Below are positions 7,414 through 16,312 of a stretch of DNA of 64,000 bases, piece by piece. Where the stretch lies: assembly GCA_017403185.1 (NCBI GenBank), contig JAFQON010000013.1:1-64000 (forward strand), given 5' to 3'. Below the pieces are notes generated by a model. That model worked only from the letters and a program-made list of their open reading frames with translations, had not been told where the DNA came from and did not search any database. Position numbers and translations under genes: made by a program. Position 1 is the first letter of the stretch, and the number at the start of each line of letters is the position of its first letter. The stretch comes from Clostridia bacterium (GTDB taxonomy: Bacteria; Bacillota; Clostridia; Oscillospirales; Acutalibacteraceae).

Positions 7414-9831
7414 TCAGATGTTTTTCATAAGAGGACCGATGCCCTTGATTGCGCCGGGGATACCCTTGACAATCTTGCGTATGCCGCCCTTTTCGCCTGC
7501 TATCCATTTAACAAGGCCGTCTGCCATGTCCTCGCTCATTACGCCGCCGCTCATGCTGATGAAATCACGGAACGGAGTCTGAAGAGCGATTGCCTGAGCG
7601 AAGCCTGCGGGAACAACCGTGGTGAGAAGCTTGTAGAAGCGCTTGCCGTTCTTGGTGTGGCTGCAGCTTTCAAAGGTGTCACAGATGCTGAGCGCTCTGT
7701 CGGGTGCATATGTTGCGGGGGGGAGCTCTCTGCCGAGCACTGCAACAAACTGCTCATCGGGAACATTCTGCACATCGCCTGTGTAATAAACGGGAGCAGT
7801 CTTTGAATAGTCGGGGATATCTGCTGCGGCAGCAGTAACATTAACCGTTGCGGTGAGCCTGATATCTGCACTTGATGCGCCTATGAGGATGTCAAATTCG
7901 CCGCTTTCAACGCACCAGTCGCTGATGTTCACATTATAGAAAGCAAAGGCTCTCTTTGAAAGCTCAAATTTAACTTCCTTCTCTTCGCCGGGGTTGAGCC
8001 ATACCTTCTTGAAGCCCTTGAGCTCCTTAACGGGTCTGTAGATTGTGCTTTCTTTATCTGCAACATAAAGCTGAGCGATTTCGTAGCCCGCAACATCGCC
8101 TGTGTTTTTGATTTTGCAGGTAACGGTGAGTGTATCGTTTTCATTCATTGATGATTTATCAAGCTTTATGTCGGAATATTCAAATGTTGTGTATGAAAGA
8201 CCGTAGCCGAAGGGGTAACGCACTGCCTTTGCAGCTTTGTCGTAGTATCTGTAGCCGATATAGACGCTCTCACGGTATTCAACCGAAGCGGGGTTGCCGG
8301 GGAAGTTGTTCACTGCGGGAGTGTCTGCATAAACCATGGGATAGGTTTCGGGGAGCTTACCGCTGGGATTCACCGCACCTGAAAGAATGTCTGCAACAGC
8401 GCCTGCGCCTGCCTGACCGCCGAGATATGAGTTGAGAATAGCTGCAACGCCGTCGTTCCAGGGCATTTCAACAGGTGAACCGCCTGCGAGAACAACAACT
8501 GCATTCTTGTTGACTTTGAGAATTTCGGCAACAAGCTTATCGTGTGCTGCGGGAAGATTCATATGGCTTCTGTCATAGCCCTCAGCCTCGTATTCATCTG
8601 TAAGACCGATGAAGATAACCGCTGTTTCGCATTTCTTTGCAAGCTCTGCAGCCTGAGCGATAAGTGCATCATTCTTCTTGGCCTTTTTGTTTGAGAGCTC
8701 ATAACCCTGAGCGAACTCAACATCAAAGCCTGCTTTTTTGAGCTCGTCAAGAGCATTGTCAAGCTGAGTGGGGTTGATGTGTGAGGAGCCTGCGCCCTGA
8801 TATCTGGGAGTTCTTGCAAGCTCGCCTATAACCGCAACCTTGCCGCTCTTTTTAAGGGGAAGAATACCGTTGTTTTTGAGGAGGACCATGGAGTTTGCGG
8901 CAATTCTTCTTGCAAGGGGCTGATCGTCTGCATCGTTATACTGATAGTTTTCTTTTGCGCCGTCAACTGCTTTCTTGATAAGGTTGAGCATGTTGAGGGC
9001 TCTTTCGTTGAGCACTTCCTCGCTGAGCGTGCCGTTCTTGACAGCTTCAACGATTTTCTTTGTGCCTGAGCCCGATGATGAGGGCATTTCGAGATCGTTG
9101 CCGTTCTGAAGACCAAGCACTCTGTTGTTGACTGCACCCCAGTCGCTGACTACAACGCCCTTGAAGCCCCATTCGTCACGGAGAATTTCAAGCTGAGTGT
9201 GCTTATTTTCGGAGCCGTGAGCACCGTTGATTTTATTGTATGAATTCATTACAGTCCAGGGCTGAGCCTTCTTGACTGCAATTTCAAATGCTGTGAGATA
9301 GATTTCACGCAGCGCTCTTTCGTCAACAACCGAATCGCAGGTCATTCTGCGGGTTTCCTGGCTGTTTGCGCAGAAATGCTTGAGCGATGTGCCCACGCCC
9401 ATTGACTGCACGCCGTTGATGAAGCCTGCAGCAAGCTCACCTGCAAGCACGGGGTCTTCTGAGAAATATTCGAAGTTTCTGCCGCAAAGGGGTGAACGCT
9501 TCATGTTGATACCGGGGCCGAGAAGCACGCCGACTTCTTCTTTAAGGCACTTTTTGCCCAGCGCAACGCCCATTTCATAAAGAAGCTCGGAATCCCATGA
9601 TGCCGCTGTTGTTGCAGCGGTGGGGTAGCTGATTGCGGGCACGCTGTTTGAAAGGCTGTCACCCTTCTTGCTGTAGTCCTTTTTGCGAAGTCCGTGAGGT
9701 CCGTCGCAGACCATGATTGAGGGGAAGCCGTACTTTTCCATTCCCTTGAGATGCCAGAAATCCGCACCGTCGCAAATTGCGGCTTTTTCTTCAAGGGTCA
9801 TCTGAGCGAGAATTTCTTTGGGGTCTTTCAT
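7414..9831 (-). CDS. Glycoside hydrolase family 3 (beta-glucosidase-like)
   Basis: 805 residues without a signal peptide, so cytoplasmic. The order is the GH3 N-terminal barrel (about 10-290), the C-terminal alpha/beta sandwich (about 315-530) and a fibronectin type III-like domain (about 570-640). A C-terminal extension of about 150 residues has no clear domain. Visible motifs are CDGPHGLR, GPGINMKRSPLCGRNFE, KHFCAN and VVVSDWGAV, whose Asp is the expected nucleophile. It should release terminal beta-linked glucose, or a related sugar, from imported oligosaccharides; the exact sugar cannot be read. A TAAGGAGG site precedes the ATG. RmuC ends 12 bases upstream, so the two are probably co-transcribed. 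Confidence 0.9.
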   Translation of the reverse strand: MKDPKEILAQMTLEEKAAICDGADFWHLKGMEKYGFPSIMVCDGPHGLRKKDYSKKGDSLSNSVPAISYPTAATTAASWDSELLYEMGVALGKKCLKEEVGVLLGPGINMKRSPLCGRNFEYFSEDPVLAGELAAGFINGVQSMGVGTSLKHFCANSQETRRMTCDSVVDERALREIYLTAFEIAVKKAQPWTVMNSYNKINGAHGSENKHTQLEILRDEWGFKGVVVSDWGAVNNRVLGLQNGNDLEMPSSSGSGTKKIVEAVKNGTLSEEVLNERALNMLNLIKKAVDGAKENYQYNDADDQPLARRIAANSMVLLKNNGILPLKKSGKVAVIGELARTPRYQGAGSSHINPTQLDNALDELKKAGFDVEFAQGYELSNKKAKKNDALIAQAAELAKKCETAVIFIGLTDEYEAEGYDRSHMNLPAAHDKLVAEILKVNKNAVVVLAGGSPVEMPWNDGVAAILNSYLGGQAGAGAVADILSGAVNPSGKLPETYPMVYADTPAVNNFPGNPASVEYRESVYIGYRYYDKAAKAVRYPFGYGLSYTTFEYSDIKLDKSSMNENDTLTVTCKIKNTGDVAGYEIAQLYVADKESTIYRPVKELKGFKKVWLNPGEEKEVKFELSKRAFAFYNVNISDWCVESGEFDILIGASSADIRLTATVNVTAAAADIPDYSKTAPVYYTGDVQNVPDEQFVAVLGRELPPATYAPDRALSICDTFESCSHTKNGKRFYKLLTTVVPAGFAQAIALQTPFRDFISMSGGVMSEDMADGLVKWIAGEKGGIRKIVKGIPGAIKGIGPLMKNI

Positions 9832-9843
9832 AATATTTCCTCC

Positions 9844-11097
9844 TTATATATCTGAACTTTCTTCCAAACTGAGTATTTCTTCGGCTTTTACGCCGTCGAT
9901 TTCTTCAACAGAGCGGAGCTTTTTACGTATAATCTCATTACGCTTGCCCGCTTCGTCAAGGGATTTGCCTGCTTCATCGATTTTCTGCCTTGCCTTTTGC
10001 AGCACAACGCCGAATTTATCATACTGCACCTTTGCGGCGGCAAGCAGGATTCTCACTTCGTTTGCCTTTTCATTGATTGCAACCGCTCTGAAGCCGAGTG
10101 AAAGAGAATTGAGCAGGGCTGTTATGGTTGTGGGGCCTGCAATCATGATGTTGTGTTCGCTGCGGATTTTCTCGGCAATGCCCGAGCGTGAGGATGCGAT
10201 TTCAGCATACAAGCCTTCCGTAGCAAGGTACATTATCGCAAACGGCGTGGTGGTGGGTACATTTATGTATTTGGTGATTGTTTTTGCTTCGCTGAGAATT
10301 CTTGCTTCAAGGGCTTTTCTTGCGGCTGCAAGCGCCTCGGGGTCGGCAGCATCGGCTGCGTCGCACAAACGCACATAATCCTCCATGGGGAATTTTGAAT
10401 CTATAGGCAGATATGTGAGCTCGCCCTCGTTTGACGGAATATGCACGGCAAATTCAACTCTGTCCCTTGAGCCGGGCACGCACACGAAGTTTGTTTCGTA
10501 CATCCCGGGGATTGTCTGGTCAAGAATTGCGCCGAGCTGCACTTCAGCCCATGTGCCCCTTGCCTTTACATTAGTGAGCACCTTGTTGAGCGCCGTCACA
10601 TTGGCGGTGACTCCGCTTGAAAGCTCTTTCATTTCGCCGAGGGATTTATACACATTCTCAAGCCTGTCAGAAACGGTTTTGAACGAGCTGTCAAGCCTCT
10701 GAGTGAGGGTGGATGTGAGTTTTTCGTCAACGGTGACACGCATTTCTTCAAGCTTCTTTTCGTTGCTCTCTCTCATGCGGTCAACCGCTTCGGTGAGCGC
10801 CTTGCTTTGCTTTGCATTCTGCTCAAGGTTGTTTATGCGTATATTCTCGATTTTTTCGTTCATTTCGCTGAGCCTTGCCGAGGTTTCAACACGCATATTA
10901 TGCTGATTTTCGCCGGATTCTCTGCGGCTTCGCTCAAATTCCGCACCGAGCGAGTGCGAAAGCTCGGTTGTTTTTTCGGATACGGTGTCGATTTTGCGGG
11001 CTATTTCGCCGTTTTCGTTCTTGCCCTGACGCAGCAAAAGCACAATCAGGAGCACGATTACCGCAACAAGCAGTGCGATTATAAGAAAATCCATCAT
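9844..11097 (-). CDS. rmuC: DNA recombination protein RmuC
   Basis: 417 residues. An N-terminal membrane helix (IIALLVAVIVLLIVLLL) is followed by a long coiled coil (about 25-160) and then the RmuC nuclease-like core (about 165-365) with KARGTWAEVQLG, LPIDSKFPMEDYVRL and FAIMYLATEGLYAE. This order is typical of RmuC, which limits rearrangements at inverted repeats in E. coli and has a PD-(D/E)xK-like core. Two ATGs are adjacent (11097 and 11094); the GGAGA at 11101-11105 fits the second slightly better. The gene precedes GH3 on the same strand. Family call firm; biochemical role in this organism inferred. Confidence 0.9.
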   Translation of the reverse strand: MMDFLIIALLVAVIVLLIVLLLRQGKNENGEIARKIDTVSEKTTELSHSLGAEFERSRRESGENQHNMRVETSARLSEMNEKIENIRINNLEQNAKQSKALTEAVDRMRESNEKKLEEMRVTVDEKLTSTLTQRLDSSFKTVSDRLENVYKSLGEMKELSSGVTANVTALNKVLTNVKARGTWAEVQLGAILDQTIPGMYETNFVCVPGSRDRVEFAVHIPSNEGELTYLPIDSKFPMEDYVRLCDAADAADPEALAAARKALEARILSEAKTITKYINVPTTTPFAIMYLATEGLYAEIASSRSGIAEKIRSEHNIMIAGPTTITALLNSLSLGFRAVAINEKANEVRILLAAAKVQYDKFGVVLQKARQKIDEAGKSLDEAGKRNEIIRKKLRSVEEIDGVKAEEILSLEESSDI

Positions 11098-11209
11098 ACT
11101 TCTCCATTGTATTTTTTGTATATCATACCATATATAGAAGAATTAGGCAAGTGTTTTGAGTTTCACATTTCTTTATTTTTTTCTGAATTCCGTTAAGAAA
11201 TCGTATAAG

Positions 11210-11238
11210 TTGAAATTTTATTTGTTTTGTGCTAAAAT
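11210..11238 (+). promoter_or_regulatory. Promoter of the MTA/SAH nucleosidase gene
   Basis: TTGAAA at 11210-11215, an exact 17-base spacer and TAAAAT at 11233-11238, 29 bases ahead of the chosen ATG. Confidence 0.7.
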
Positions 11239-11267
11239 ACATTGTAACTTATTTGGAGGTTATGTTT

Positions 11268-11960
11268 ATGACAGGAATTATCGGTGCAATGCACATTGAA
11301 GTTGAAACAATAAAATCACTTATGGAGAATAAAACCGCCGAAAAAATCGGCGGAGTTGAATTTGTTAAGGGTACGCTTCACGGCAAGGAAATTGTCATTG
11401 CCGTTTGCGGCATCGGCAAGGTTGCTGCGGCAATGTGCACGCAGACGATGATACTTAAATATGCGCCTGACAGAATCATAAATACGGGTGTCGGCGGCAG
11501 CCTGAGCACAAAGCTTGCAATCGGCGATATTGCCGTTGCCGAGAGCCTCGTGCAGCACGATATGGATACCTCTCCTCTGGGCGACCCGATAGGCCTTATC
11601 TCTGGATTGAATATTATCAATATTCCTGCCGATGAAAAGGTGGTTGAAACACTTGTCAAAGGCGTTGAAACCCTTGAAAACATTAAGGCTGTGAAGGGTG
11701 TTATTGCATCGGGAGATCAGTTCATCGCAAGCGAAGAAAAGAAGAAATTCATAACCGAAAATTTTGATGCAATCGTGTGCGAAATGGAGGGCGCAAGCAT
11801 CGCTCAGGTGTGCTTCTCAAACGGAGTGCCTTTCGGCGTTGTGAGGGCTGTTTCAGACTGCGCAGACGGCTCGTCACACATGGATTACGGCGAATTTCTG
11901 CCCATAGCGGCGGCAAATGCGGCAAAGCTTATCGAGTACTTTGTTGCGAATGCGGAATAA
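11268..11960 (+). CDS. mtnN: 5'-methylthioadenosine/S-adenosylhomocysteine nucleosidase
   Basis: 230 residues from the ATG at 11268. Upstream in-frame starts exist, but the GGAGG at 11255-11259 and the promoter position favour this one; a methionine two codons earlier (11262) is possible. The protein begins TGIIGAMHIE and has GIGKVAAA, NTGVGGSL, SGDQF and CEMEGASIAQVC, matching the MTAN/Pfs family, with the Asp in SDCADG near the end as catalytic acid. It hydrolyses the glycosidic bond of MTA and SAH in the cytoplasm, recycling adenine and feeding methionine salvage and autoinducer-2 formation. It is a single-gene unit ended by the hairpin at 11973-11997. Confidence 0.93.
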   Translation: MTGIIGAMHIEVETIKSLMENKTAEKIGGVEFVKGTLHGKEIVIAVCGIGKVAAAMCTQTMILKYAPDRIINTGVGGSLSTKLAIGDIAVAESLVQHDMDTSPLGDPIGLISGLNIINIPADEKVVETLVKGVETLENIKAVKGVIASGDQFIASEEKKKFITENFDAIVCEMEGASIAQVCFSNGVPFGVVRAVSDCADGSSHMDYGEFLPIAAANAAKLIEYFVANAE

Positions 11961-11972
11961 TATGATGAAATG

Positions 11973-11997
11973 AGGGGCTGTCGGATTGACAGCCCCT
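11973..11997. terminator. Bidirectional terminator between mtnN and the lipoprotein gene
   Basis: Perfect 10-base stem AGGGGCTGTC/GACAGCCCCT (11973-11982, 11988-11997) with a GGATT loop, between convergent genes ending at 11960 and 12003. Confidence 0.8.
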
Positions 11998-12002
11998 TGT
12001 GT

Positions 12003-12884
12003 TTATCCATTGGTAAAATTAAACAGAACTCCGTTGTAATTTTCAACATCTCCGCCGTAAGATTTTTTCTTTCCGCATGATATTACAAATTGTGTTGAAT
12101 TATTGTTGTTTTCGTGGTCTGTATACAACAAATCAACAGATTTTATTGTGCCATGTTCACTATCTACTATGCCGTATTTATCTGTAACAATACCGAATTT
12201 TATTATATAAGGCGCACCGATACATTCAATGATTTCTGCAAAGTCGGATTTTTCTGTGATTGAACCATACACTTTGAATTTAACATTGTTTTCATCGAAG
12301 GTGTATAGGCGACAACCCGATATGTCACATTCATCAATATTCATACCTTCCTCAGCAGGTGAACTCAAATAAAAAGCAACTTCATTTCCTTGAGAATCTT
12401 CCATATAAATCTTGCCTTCTGAGGAATAGTCGAATGTGATTGTCCAATCATTTTCTTTGAAATTCTTTACTTTGATTGGAAATGTAAATTCTGTTCCGCC
12501 ATTTAATGATATAATATCATTTGAGTGAAATGAATTTTTGCTTAGATATTCGTCTTTCATTACATACATTATACTGTTGTCTTCTTCGGTTATATTATAC
12601 AAAGATATATCAATCAAGGAAGAAATTAATATTTTAAATTCCTCTATTGAGTTAATTGCTTTTATGTCAACATATTCTCTTTCTGTGGTTTCTTCTTCAA
12701 ATAAGTTGAAAAGGTCGTTGTCATCTTTAATATATTCGGTTTCTTCATCGCGTATTATTTCTTCCTCAAAAACTTCATTGGCATCATTCGAAGTTTTTTT
12801 GATTTCAAAAATGCTGCATCCGGAAAGTATTGACATAACAAGAATTATTGTGACGGTTGCGAATAAAAGTTTTTTAATTTTCAT
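12003..12884 (-). CDS. Predicted lipoprotein of unknown function
   Basis: 293 residues. The N-terminal hydrophobic stretch ends in a lipobox, LSGC (Cys about 23), so it should be lipid-anchored outside the membrane. After it comes an acidic, low-complexity linker rich in Glu, Asp and Asn, then a beta-rich domain of unknown type with no match I can name. Base composition is visibly more AT-rich than the neighbours, hinting at recent acquisition. AAGGAGA precedes the ATG. Its promoter (12929-12957) overlaps an inverted repeat that is repeated in the promoter region of the divergent XRE regulator, so it is probably the target of that regulator. Confidence 0.7.
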   Translation of the reverse strand: MKIKKLLFATVTIILVMSILSGCSIFEIKKTSNDANEVFEEEIIRDEETEYIKDDNDLFNLFEEETTEREYVDIKAINSIEEFKILISSLIDISLYNITEEDNSIMYVMKDEYLSKNSFHSNDIISLNGGTEFTFPIKVKNFKENDWTITFDYSSEGKIYMEDSQGNEVAFYLSSPAEEGMNIDECDISGCRLYTFDENNVKFKVYGSITEKSDFAEIIECIGAPYIIKFGIVTDKYGIVDSEHGTIKSVDLLYTDHENNNNSTQFVISCGKKKSYGGDVENYNGVLFNFTNG

Positions 12885-12928
12885 AACTAATCTCCTTTTT
12901 GCATAATTGATTGATAGTTAGCAATAAC

Positions 12929-12957
12929 ATTATAGGACTATCTGTCCTAAAAGTCAA
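12929..12957 (-). promoter_or_regulatory. Promoter of the lipoprotein gene
   Basis: On the minus strand: TTGACT (12952-12957), 17 bases, TATAAT (12929-12934). The spacer contains the operator at 12933-12949. Confidence 0.7.
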
Positions 12958-12974
12958 TAGGTCGTATTGTCCTA
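12933..12974. promoter_or_regulatory. Twin operators in the divergent lipoprotein/XRE intergenic region
   Basis: Two inverted repeats with the same five-base spacing: TAGGAC-N5-GTCCTA at 12933-12949 (perfect) and TAGGTC-N5-GTCCTA at 12958-12974 (one mismatch). Their centres are 25 bases apart. The first lies between the -35 and -10 of the lipoprotein promoter. The second lies immediately upstream of a TATAAT (12978-12983) that can serve the XRE gene. This is the layout expected for a repressor that controls itself and its neighbour. Confidence 0.65.
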
Positions 12975-13001
12975 AGTTATAATTTAATCGGTGATATTGT
13001 T

Positions 13002-13214
13002 ATGAATTTGCGTATAAAAGATTTGCGGGAGGATAACGACCTTACGCAGAAGCAGATTGCCGAAATTTTGCTTTGCGACCAATCGCTTTATTCCAAATAC
13101 GAACGTAAAGAACGGGAAATTCCGTTGGCGTTAATTATAAAACTTGCAGATTACTATAATGTAAGTGTTGATTACCTTGTGGGCAGAACGAGCAACCCCA
13201 ATATTAATATTTGA
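13002..13214 (+). CDS. Small XRE-family helix-turn-helix regulator
   Basis: 70 residues, essentially one Cro/CI-type HTH domain (LREDNDLTQKQIAEIL, then a recognition helix SLYSKYERKEREIP). The tail DYYNVSVDYLVGRT is typical of short clostridial and phage-type repressors. There is no metal-binding or sensor domain. A weak GGTGAT ribosome site lies six bases before the ATG. It is divergent to the lipoprotein gene, and the twin operators lie between them. It probably represses both; the trigger is unknown. It is ended by the hairpin at 13219-13246. Confidence 0.88.
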   Translation: MNLRIKDLREDNDLTQKQIAEILLCDQSLYSKYERKEREIPLALIIKLADYYNVSVDYLVGRTSNPNINI

Positions 13215-13218
13215 TTTT

Positions 13219-13246
13219 AAAAGACAGCTTTTTCGAGCTGTCTTTT
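13219..13246 (+). terminator. Terminator of the XRE gene
   Basis: Perfect 11-base stem AAAAGACAGCT/AGCTGTCTTTT with a TTTTCG loop, starting five bases after the stop codon. Confidence 0.85.
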
Positions 13247-13298
13247 GTCATTTTGGACAAACAATGCTCACAATTTCAATTGTTTCTTTAACATTTTG

Positions 13299-13327
13299 TT
13301 GACATATAATAAATTATTTGATAAAAT
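13299..13327 (+). promoter_or_regulatory. Strong promoter of the SCP2/aminotransferase/transketolase operon
   Basis: Consensus -35 TTGACA (13299-13304), exactly 17 bases, then TAAAAT (13322-13327). The first gene starts at 13374 behind AAGGAGG. Confidence 0.8.
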
Positions 13328-13373
13328 AAATTGAATATCTTTAATCCTTTAATAAGATAAGGAGGAAATCGAA

Positions 13374-14132
13374 ATGATTGACCAGAAAACCTTGGCGTAC
13401 ATTAACCTGTACGGCGTGCTGGGTACTCTCGAAAACCTTTGCGAGCTTGCTCCCGAGGCACAGAGTATCCTCACAAACAAAAAGCCCATTTCAATCGGCT
13501 TCGATGTTAAGGGCGGCCCCAGTGCCACAATCACCTTTAACAACGGCAGATGCAGAATGGAACAGGGCTGCGCAAAGTGTGATGTCAAGCTTCCCTTCAG
13601 CTCATGTGAGAAGTTTAACGGACTTATTGACGGAACTGTTACACCCATCCCTTCAAAGGGCTTCCTTCACATCAAGTTCCTGCTTAACGATTTCACAAAG
13701 CTTACCGATTTGCTCAACAAGTATATGAGACCCGACCCCGCTGACCTTGAAGACCCTGATTTCTTCCGCATCAGCACTTCTCTTATGCTTTACACAATCA
13801 CCGTTGCAATCGCTCAGATAGGCAACAACGATGAAATCGGCAAGTTCTCGGCTGACCATATGGTTGACGGCGAAATTGCTTTCAGCATCAAGGACGGCCC
13901 CTCTTCAACAATCAGAGTTAAAAACCACAGACTTCTCGGCATCAAGAAGCCCTGCGAATCACCCAGAGCAATCATGGAATTCTCGAGCATTCAGCTTGCA
14001 AGAGACCTCTTTGACGGCAAGGTTAATGCAATTGCCTGCGTAGGCAGCGGCGATATCGTTATGAGAGGCATGATTTCAATGCTCGATAACCTTAACAGAA
14101 TTCTTGACAGAGTTGCTCTGTATTTAGCATAA
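13374..14132 (+). CDS. Tandem SCP2-like (sterol-carrier/lipid-transfer fold) protein
   Basis: 252 residues, no signal peptide. I read two SCP2-like halves. One is at about 36-118 (GFDVKGGPSATITFNNG, then KFNGLIDGTVTP). The clearer one is at about 160-250 (GEIAFSIKDGPSSTIRVKN, AIMEFSSIQLARDLFDGKVN, SGDIVMRG), which has the characteristic edge strands, a phenylalanine-rich helix and the conserved glycine-lysine turn. The SCP2 fold makes a hydrophobic tunnel for acyl chains or other lipids. The role is therefore probably binding or presenting a hydrophobic substrate; this is inference. It is the first gene of a five-gene operon whose last gene is a second such protein, with PLP and thiamine enzymes between them. 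AAGGAGG precedes the ATG. The family call is moderately sure, the double-domain reading less so. Confidence 0.65.
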   Translation: MIDQKTLAYINLYGVLGTLENLCELAPEAQSILTNKKPISIGFDVKGGPSATITFNNGRCRMEQGCAKCDVKLPFSSCEKFNGLIDGTVTPIPSKGFLHIKFLLNDFTKLTDLLNKYMRPDPADLEDPDFFRISTSLMLYTITVAIAQIGNNDEIGKFSADHMVDGEIAFSIKDGPSSTIRVKNHRLLGIKKPCESPRAIMEFSSIQLARDLFDGKVNAIACVGSGDIVMRGMISMLDNLNRILDRVALYLA

Positions 14133-14144
14133 GGAGGAAGAGAA

Positions 14145-15407
14145 ATGAGCATGAAAATTAATACACACGCAAAAAGTGCAGAGCTCTTCCAGAGAGCGGC
14201 AAAGGTTATCCCCTCGGGCCTTTACGGCCATCAGGGTCCCGCTGAAGGCTGCTGCATCCCCGTTTCGGCATACCCTCTTTTCAGCCAGAAGGCTCAGGGA
14301 TCATATTTCTGGGATGTTGACGGGAACAAATACATAGACTATATGTGCGCATACGGCCCCAATGTTCTCGGTTACAATGACCCCGATGTTGATGCGGCTG
14401 TTATGGAGCAGATGAAAATTGAAAACTGCGTTACCGCTCCTTCAACAAAGATTATCGAGTTTGCAGAGCTTATGGTTGACACCGTTGCATCGGCAGACTG
14501 GGCTTTCTTTGCAAAGAACGGCGGCGACACAACAACCGCTGCCATCATGACCGCAAGAGCAGCGACACATAAGAAAAAGATTATCTTCGTTAACGGCTAT
14601 TACCACGGCGTTGCTCCCTGGTGCCAGAAGATTGACTACCCCGGCGTTCTCCCCGAGGATGTAAAAAACAATCTTTATGTTGACTGGAACGATTTTGAAG
14701 GCCTCAAGAAGGTTGTTGAAGAAAACGAAGGCGAAATCGCCGCATTCATCTCAACTCCCTATATGCACGGCAACTTTGTTGATAACATTCTTCCTGCAGA
14801 AGGCTATTGGAAAAAGGTCCGTGACCTCTGCACGGAGAAGGGCATTGTTCTTATCATTGACGATGTTCGCTGCGGCTTCAGACTTGACCTTGCAGGCTCC
14901 GACCATTTCTACGGCATCGAGGCTGACCTTATCTGCTTCTGTAAGGCTCTTGCAAACGGCTGGAACGTTTCGGCTCTTTGCGGTAAGGATTGGCTCAAGA
15001 GCTCAATCAGCGGCCTTTCATACACAGGCAGCTATTGGATGAGCGCTGTTCCCTTCGCAGCGGCTATCGCTTGTATCAACAAGATGAAGGAAATCGACCT
15101 TCCCAAGATTTGCCTTGAAAAGGGCACAATGCTTACTGACGGTCTTAAGGCTGCGGCTGCAAACAACGGCTTCAACCTCAGCGTAACGGGCGAGCCCGCA
15201 CTCTTCTATCTCATGCTTAAGGATGACGATTCACTCATGCTTCATCAGGAGTGGATTGCAGAGGTTGTCAAGAGAGGCGTTTATATGACCAACCACCACA
15301 ACCACTTCATCAACGCTTCGCTTACAGACGAAGATGTGAAGCACACAATTGAAGTCGCTGAAGACGCATTCAAGGCTGTACGCAAGAATCATCCCGAACT
15401 CGGCTGA
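14145..15407 (+). CDS. Class III PLP-dependent aminotransferase (glutamate-1-semialdehyde aminomutase-like)
   Basis: 420 residues. Fold-type I, class III features: YFWDVDGNKYIDYMCAYG near residue 52, the PLP-contacting IIDDVRCGFR (Asp about 240) and FCKALANGWN with the Schiff-base lysine (about 267). It belongs with the GSAM-like branch, but no haem-pathway genes are present here. The N-terminal Gly-rich loop reads GLYGHQGPAEG. The enzyme should move an amino group onto a ketone or aldehyde, possibly the ketose made by the adjacent transketolase. AAGGAGG lies before the ATG, 12 bases after the first gene. The family is firm, the substrate unknown. Confidence 0.88.
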   Translation: MSMKINTHAKSAELFQRAAKVIPSGLYGHQGPAEGCCIPVSAYPLFSQKAQGSYFWDVDGNKYIDYMCAYGPNVLGYNDPDVDAAVMEQMKIENCVTAPSTKIIEFAELMVDTVASADWAFFAKNGGDTTTAAIMTARAATHKKKIIFVNGYYHGVAPWCQKIDYPGVLPEDVKNNLYVDWNDFEGLKKVVEENEGEIAAFISTPYMHGNFVDNILPAEGYWKKVRDLCTEKGIVLIIDDVRCGFRLDLAGSDHFYGIEADLICFCKALANGWNVSALCGKDWLKSSISGLSYTGSYWMSAVPFAAAIACINKMKEIDLPKICLEKGTMLTDGLKAAAANNGFNLSVTGEPALFYLMLKDDDSLMLHQEWIAEVVKRGVYMTNHHNHFINASLTDEDVKHTIEVAEDAFKAVRKNHPELG

Positions 15408-15440
15408 AATTAATTTTTATATATTAAGGAGGAATTTCTC

Positions 15441-16310
15441 ATGGCATTAACCAAGCAGGAATGGCTTGAGCTTGAAAAGCAGGCCAACGAGCTCCGTAAG
15501 CTCTGCCTCGATACCACCTATTGGGCAGGCAGTGCTCACATCGGCGGCGGTATGAGCGTTATGGATATGCTCACCATTCTCTATTACAAGTATATGAAGT
15601 ATGATGTTGCCAACCCCCAGTGGGAGGACAGAGACCGCTTCATTCTCAGCAAAGGTCACGCAGGCGTTGCGCTTGCAAGCCTTGTTTGTCATATCGGCTT
15701 TGATGACAAAGAAAAGCTCAAGACCTTCAACCTGAGCAACTCAACAATGGGCATTCACCTTGACTCAAACAAGGTTAAGGGCATCGACGCTTCAACAGGC
15801 TCACTCGGTCACGGTCTTTCAATCGCTCTCGGCACTGCTCTTGCAGCTAAAGTGCTCGGCAAGGATTACATGACATATTGCATCCTCGGCGACGGCGAAT
15901 GCGACGAAGGCTCAAACTGGGAAGCAGGTATGGCTGCCGCTCACTTCAAGGCAGACAACCTCATCGCTTTTGTTGACCGCAACAAGTGCATGATTGACGG
16001 CCCCACAGAGGAAGTTATGAAGCTTGAACCCCTTGCAGACAAGTGGCGTTCATTCGGCTTCGAGGTTATCGAGGTTGACGGTCACAACATGAACGCTCTT
16101 TCAGAGGCTATTGATGCAGCTCTTGCAATCAAAGAGAAGCCTGTTATGATTATCGCTGACACAATCAAGGGCGCAGGCGTTGATTACATGGAAGGCGACT
16201 ATAAGTGGCATTACGGCGCACTTAATGAAGAAAAATATGAGCTTGCAAAGGCAAGCCTTGAAAAATACTATGCACAGCGTGTAGCCCGTGCAGAAAAGGA
16301 GGGCATCTGA
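15441..16310 (+). CDS. Transketolase-like enzyme, N-terminal (thiamine-binding) subunit
   Basis: 289 residues, equivalent to the N-terminal half of transketolase. The thiamine diphosphate motif starts GDGECDEGSNWEAG and ends DRNK; SKGHAGVALASL and TGSLGHGLSIALG are also typical. Transketolases move a two-carbon ketol unit from a ketose to an aldehyde. The C-terminal half is encoded by the next gene, two bases downstream, so the two form an alpha2beta2-type enzyme. Split transketolases occur in many anaerobes, some in central metabolism and some in specialised pathways. The setting beside an aminotransferase and lipid-binding-type proteins favours a specialised role, but a pentose-phosphate role is not excluded. 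GGAGG precedes the ATG. Confidence 0.9.
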   Translation: MALTKQEWLELEKQANELRKLCLDTTYWAGSAHIGGGMSVMDMLTILYYKYMKYDVANPQWEDRDRFILSKGHAGVALASLVCHIGFDDKEKLKTFNLSNSTMGIHLDSNKVKGIDASTGSLGHGLSIALGTALAAKVLGKDYMTYCILGDGECDEGSNWEAGMAAAHFKADNLIAFVDRNKCMIDGPTEEVMKLEPLADKWRSFGFEVIEVDGHNMNALSEAIDAALAIKEKPVMIIADTIKGAGVDYMEGDYKWHYGALNEEKYELAKASLEKYYAQRVARAEKEGI

Positions 16311-16312
16311 TC

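Noticed and set aside
13002-13214. Toxin-antitoxin pair with the divergent lipoprotein gene
   Set aside because: The partner carries a clear lipobox and is exported; toxin-antitoxin pairs of this type are normally co-directional and cytoplasmic.
14145-15407. HemL (glutamate-1-semialdehyde aminomutase) for tetrapyrrole synthesis
   Set aside because: No other hem genes are present and the operon partners are transketolase and SCP2-like proteins; only the wider family is claimed.
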